Of a stretch of DNA of 64,000 nt, positions 63,453-64,000 are shown piece after piece. The notes beneath the pieces are model-generated. The model was not told the DNA's origin. It saw only the letters and a program-made list of their open reading frames with translations, and did no database searches. Within the stretch, counting starts at the first letter, position 1. Every line of letters starts with the position of its first letter. The translations under genes were made by a program, and so were the position numbers. The stretch lies in NCBI RefSeq assembly GCF_900187375.1, contig NZ_FYEW01000002.1:1178001-1242000 (forward strand), written 5' to 3'. This DNA is from Hymenobacter gelipurpurascens (GTDB lineage Bacteria; Bacteroidota; Bacteroidia; Cytophagales; Hymenobacteraceae).

Positions 63453-63571
63453 TTGGGAACTGAAACGCAGAATTGCGCTTTTAATTTCCCGAAAGTTACT
63501 TCTTCCAGTTCCATCCCGCTCATTCCCCTGATTCACAGAATCCTTGGGGAATACGGTTGGCCTCGCCCTTC

Positions 63572-64000
63572 ATGTCCGGCCTCTACCTCCACATTCCCTT
63601 CTGCAAACAAGCCTGCCACTACTGCGACTTCCACTTCAGCACCTCTATGGCGCTGAAAGGCCGTTTGGTAGAAGCAATGGTGCGGGAAATTGAGCTGCGC
63701 CGCGACTATCTGGGCCCCGCCGCGCACATCAACACTATCTACTTCGGAGGCGGCACGCCTTCTCTGCTGACGGGGGCGGAACTGGACACCCTTTTCGAGG
63801 CCATACACCGCAACTTCTCGGTTGCCCCCGACGCGGAAATCACGCTGGAGGCTAACCCCGACGACCTCACGGCCCCAAAGCTGCGGGAGCTAGCCGCCTC
63901 GCCCATCAACCGCCTGAGCATAGGCCTACAGACCTTTCATGAGCCGCATCTGCGCCTGATGAACCGCGCCCACTCCGGTGAAGAGTCGCGGGTGTGCGTG
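63572..64000 (+). CDS. hemW: HemW / coproporphyrinogen-III-oxidase-like radical SAM protein (5' part)
   Basis: 143 codons in the window, running off its end. MSGLYLHIPFCKQACHYCDF has the radical-SAM cysteines 11, 15 and 18 with HIPFC, the mark of the HemN/HemW group; IYFGGGTPSLL, ANPDDLT and RLSIGLQTF follow. HemW binds and hands over heme and lacks coproporphyrinogen oxidase activity in studied cases; the split between HemN and HemW needs the missing C-terminal part. Confidence 0.85.
   Translation, partial: MSGLYLHIPFCKQACHYCDFHFSTSMALKGRLVEAMVREIELRRDYLGPAAHINTIYFGGGTPSLLTGAELDTLFEAIHRNFSVAPDAEITLEANPDDLTAPKLRELAASPINRLSIGLQTFHEPHLRLMNRAHSGEESRVCV

Overview
The window looks like a chromosome segment of a GC-rich Bacteroidota bacterium of the Cytophagales/Hymenobacteraceae type (genus inferred, Hymenobacter-like). 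Clues are a type IX secretion sorting domain, a TamL lipoprotein with TamB, a DUF5686/CarboxypepD_reg surface protein, lipoproteins with Bacteroidota-style lipoboxes, ECF sigma style, and genes without obvious Shine-Dalgarno sites. No insertion sequence, prophage or CRISPR array is visible.

Layout. 1-4.8 kb: end of a TonB-domain protein, a lipoprotein, an N-acetylmuramoyl-L-alanine amidase, an OFA-family MFS transporter with a 48-residue companion, and a DUF2007 protein with a zinc-ribbon tail. 4.9-7.6 kb: a GH3/PA14 glycosidase. 7.8-21.6 kb: a molybdenum-cofactor island (moeA, moaC, mobA-like, moaE, moaD, moaA, a MOT1-type molybdate transporter, moeB-rhodanese, fdhD) ending in an FdhF/YdeP-type molybdo-oxidoreductase; an ECF sigma factor, a small partner and a clpP sit inside it. 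21.7-23.1 kb: small proteins including a BLUF blue-light sensor. 23.3-31.1 kb: tamL-tamB. 31.3-34.05 kb: GH77 4-alpha-glucanotransferase. 34.4-37.65 kb: a T9SS-secreted thrombospondin-type-3 repeat protein. 37.8-46.3 kb: TrxR-like flavoprotein, DUF5686 protein, M28 peptidase, ethanolamine ammonia-lyase genes eutC and eutB with a VOC gene between them. 46.4-53.7 kb: GDSL esterase, ABC exporter pair, Thr-rich secreted protein, sce7726-type protein, DNA polymerase IV, DUF3850. 54.3-58.9 kb: a red-light operon (heme oxygenase, bacteriophytochrome kinase, response regulator, REC-histidine kinase). 58.9-64 kb: pirin, initiator tRNA-Met, secreted alpha/beta hydrolase, a BamA-family outer-membrane protein and the start of hemW.

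How it works together: MOT1 brings molybdate in, the Moa/Moe/Mob proteins build the cofactor, and FdhD plus the FdhF-like enzyme use it. Heme oxygenase makes the biliverdin that the overlapping phytochrome gene needs.

Three patterns cut across genes. (1) The heptamer TGGCCTA/TAGGCCA is strongly iterated through the GC-rich sequence and supplies the TAG stop codon of at least a dozen genes. (2) A hairpin repeat of about 90-110 bp occurs three times, each copy carrying that heptamer in its loop. (3) An AT-rich block of about 3.1 kb (33.96-37.09 kb) has no copy of the heptamer, and its edges fall inside two coding sequences (the malQ 3' end and a T9SS sorting domain), which looks like a homologous-recombination mosaic.
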